Positions 63,197 through 64,000 of a DNA stretch of 64,000 bases are shown in pieces (position 1 is the stretch's first letter; the number at the start of each line of letters is the position of its first letter). The notes under the pieces are model-generated. The model saw nothing but the letters and a program-made list of their open reading frames with translations. It had not been told where the DNA came from and made no database searches. Source of the stretch: Oceanithermus desulfurans (GTDB lineage Bacteria; Deinococcota; Deinococci; Deinococcales; Marinithermaceae); the NCBI RefSeq assembly GCF_014201675.1, contig NZ_JACHEZ010000006.1, forward strand, positions 62,001-126,000, in the 5' to 3' direction. Both the position numbers and the translations under genes were made by a program.

Positions 63197-63781
63197 CTAA
63201 GAGGCGACGAGGCGCTCGAGGAACTCGCGGTGCAGTCGGTCGTCGCCGGTCAGCTCGGGGTGAAAGGCGGTGGCCCAGAGGCGGTCCTGCTCCGCGAAGA
63301 CGACGCGGCCCTGGTAGCGAGCGCGTACCCGCACCCCCTCCCCCACCCGTACGATCTCGGGGGCGCGGATGAAGACGGCGCGGAAGGGGGCGTCGAGGCC
63401 CTCGACCTCCAGGTCCGCCTCGAAGGAGTCCACCTGGCGCCCGAAGGCGTTGCGGCGCACGGCGATGTCCATGATCCCCAGGTGGGGCTGCCGGTAGTCC
63501 AATATTTCCCGAGCCATCCAGATCGCCCCGGCGCAGGTTCCCCAGACGGCCAGGTTTCCGGCCCGATAAGCCGCGCGCACCGCGGCGTCGAGTCCGTACT
63601 CGGCGGCCAGTTTGCCGATGGTGGTGGACTCGCCCCCGGGTACGACGAGGCCGCCCAGCCCCTCCAGGTGCCCCGGCAGGCGCACCTCGCGTACGCGCGC
63701 GCCCAGGCGCTCGAGCATCTGCTTGTGTTCACGGAAATCGCCCTGAAGGGCCAGCACACCGACGTTCTTCGCCTCGCTCAC
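63197..63781 (-). CDS. pdxT: Pyridoxal 5'-phosphate synthase glutaminase subunit
   Basis: 194 residues. Supplies ammonia from glutamine to PdxS. VGVLALQGDFREH, PGGESTTIGKLA, the nucleophile Cys in GTCAGAIWMA, and the His-Glu pair in FHPELTGDDRLHREFLE. GTG start with TAAGCT eight bases upstream; GGAGGG lies too close to serve as a normal Shine-Dalgarno. Confidence 0.96.
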   Translation of the reverse strand: MSEAKNVGVLALQGDFREHKQMLERLGARVREVRLPGHLEGLGGLVVPGGESTTIGKLAAEYGLDAAVRAAYRAGNLAVWGTCAGAIWMAREILDYRQPHLGIMDIAVRRNAFGRQVDSFEADLEVEGLDAPFRAVFIRAPEIVRVGEGVRVRARYQGRVVFAEQDRLWATAFHPELTGDDRLHREFLERLVAS

Positions 63782-63788
63782 GCCCTCC

Positions 63789-63794
63789 AGCTTA
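63789..63794 (-). promoter_or_regulatory. -10 box of pdxT
   Basis: TAAGCT on the minus strand ending eight bases before the pdxT GTG, downstream of the pdxS terminator. Confidence 0.5.
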
Positions 63795-63802
63795 GCGCCG
63801 CC

Positions 63803-63838
63803 GGGCGAAAAAGAGAACCCCCGCCGCGGCGGGGGTTC
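63803..63838 (-). terminator. Intrinsic terminator after pdxS
   Basis: A perfect 24-bp palindrome (half GAACCCCCGCCG, 63815-63838) followed on the minus strand by TCTTTTTCGC. Good stem plus T-run; separates pdxS from pdxT. Confidence 0.8.
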
Positions 63839-63854
63839 TTCGCAAAAGCCGTGC

Positions 63855-64000
63855 TCACCAGCCGCGCCGGGCCATGCGCTCTTCCTCGCTGAGCTCGTCG
63901 AGGTTGATGCCGACCATCGGCTCGCCCAGGTCCTCGCTCACCTCGGCGAGGATCTCGGGGTCGTTGTAGTGGGTGACCGCGCGCACGATGGCGCGGGCGC
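63855..64000 (-). CDS. pdxS: Pyridoxal 5'-phosphate synthase lyase subunit, C-terminal end (partial)
   Basis: The last 48 codons or so, running off the window. Reads [18 protein letters not shown], then [19 protein letters not shown], then [10 protein letters not shown]-stop, the highly conserved PdxS C-terminus. PdxS makes PLP from ribose 5-phosphate, glyceraldehyde 3-phosphate and ammonia. Upstream of pdxT as in most bacteria. Confidence 0.93.
   Translation of the reverse strand, partial: ARAIVRAVTHYNDPEILAEVSEDLGEPMVGINLDELSEEERMARRGW

Overview
The window is a gene-dense, very GC-rich bacterial chromosome segment with no plasmid, phage or insertion-sequence signature. The gene content points to a marine Thermaceae (Deinococcus-Thermus), most like Oceanithermus or Marinithermus. 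The evidence is Thermus-type aminoacyl-tRNA synthetases (AspRS opening with RTHYCGEL, MetRS with a single Cys/His zinc knuckle), the futalosine menaquinone enzyme MqnC, frequent GTG/TTG starts, 4-bp stop/start overlaps, and many -10 boxes placed about 7 bases before a start codon (leaderless mRNAs). The genus is inference; no 16S gene is present.

Layout. 1-7.6 kb: mqnC, adenosine-specific kinase, peroxiredoxin, rpiA, two tandem paralogous small proteins, an ArsC-like protein, a NatAB-type ABC exporter and metG. 7.6-13 kb: PqqD-like/Memo fusion, CCA-type nucleotidyltransferase, coaE, a BtuF-like protein without signal peptide, tRNA-Ser(GGA), proC and a secreted protein. 13-20 kb (minus): rpsB-tsf-pyrH-frr-uppS-cdsA-dxr-rseP-glycosyltransferase, a translation/envelope operon with a structured rpsB leader. 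20-27 kb: tRNA-Ala(TGC), then a membrane formate dehydrogenase operon (catalytic subunit, FeS subunit, NrfD-like anchor, fdhE, fdhD), with mobA convergent. 27-30 kb: trpBA behind a 17-codon leader ORF ending Phe-Trp-stop, then a metallo-beta-lactamase-fold hydrolase.

30-36.4 kb: a TRAP transporter with an enolase-superfamily racemase on minus, divergent from pxpA and a fused pxpBC on plus. Together these look like a 5-oxoproline/N-acyl amino acid uptake and use locus. 36-41 kb (minus): nfo, an RlpA-like lipoprotein, a Xaa-Pro peptidase, asnS, and an XRE-regulator/membrane-protein cassette with palindromic operators. 41-47.8 kb: split YeeE/YedE sulfur transporter, two HAD phosphatases, phzF, aspS and hisS. 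47.9-49.4 kb: a tyrosine recombinase immediately preceded by a 28-bp sequence with dif architecture (11-6-11), and a YjbR/MmcQ protein. 49-56 kb (minus): Ca2+/H+ antiporter, smc, MazG-like, GerMN-domain protein, N-acetylmuramoyl-L-alanine amidase, smpB. 56-63 kb (plus): a carbohydrate ABC importer, then gap-pgk-tpiA. 63-64 kb (minus): pdxT and the C-terminal end of pdxS, separated by a terminator.

The most interesting items are the candidate dif/Xer module, the exactly symmetrical bidirectional promoter between the cca and coaE genes, the consistent leaderless-promoter geometry, the trp leader, and the TRAP/Pxp/racemase locus. There is no gene-free stretch longer than 300 bases. The longest gaps, near 19.93-20.13, 20.21-20.38, 41.13-41.29 and 47.84-47.97 kb, all hold regulatory or RNA features described below.
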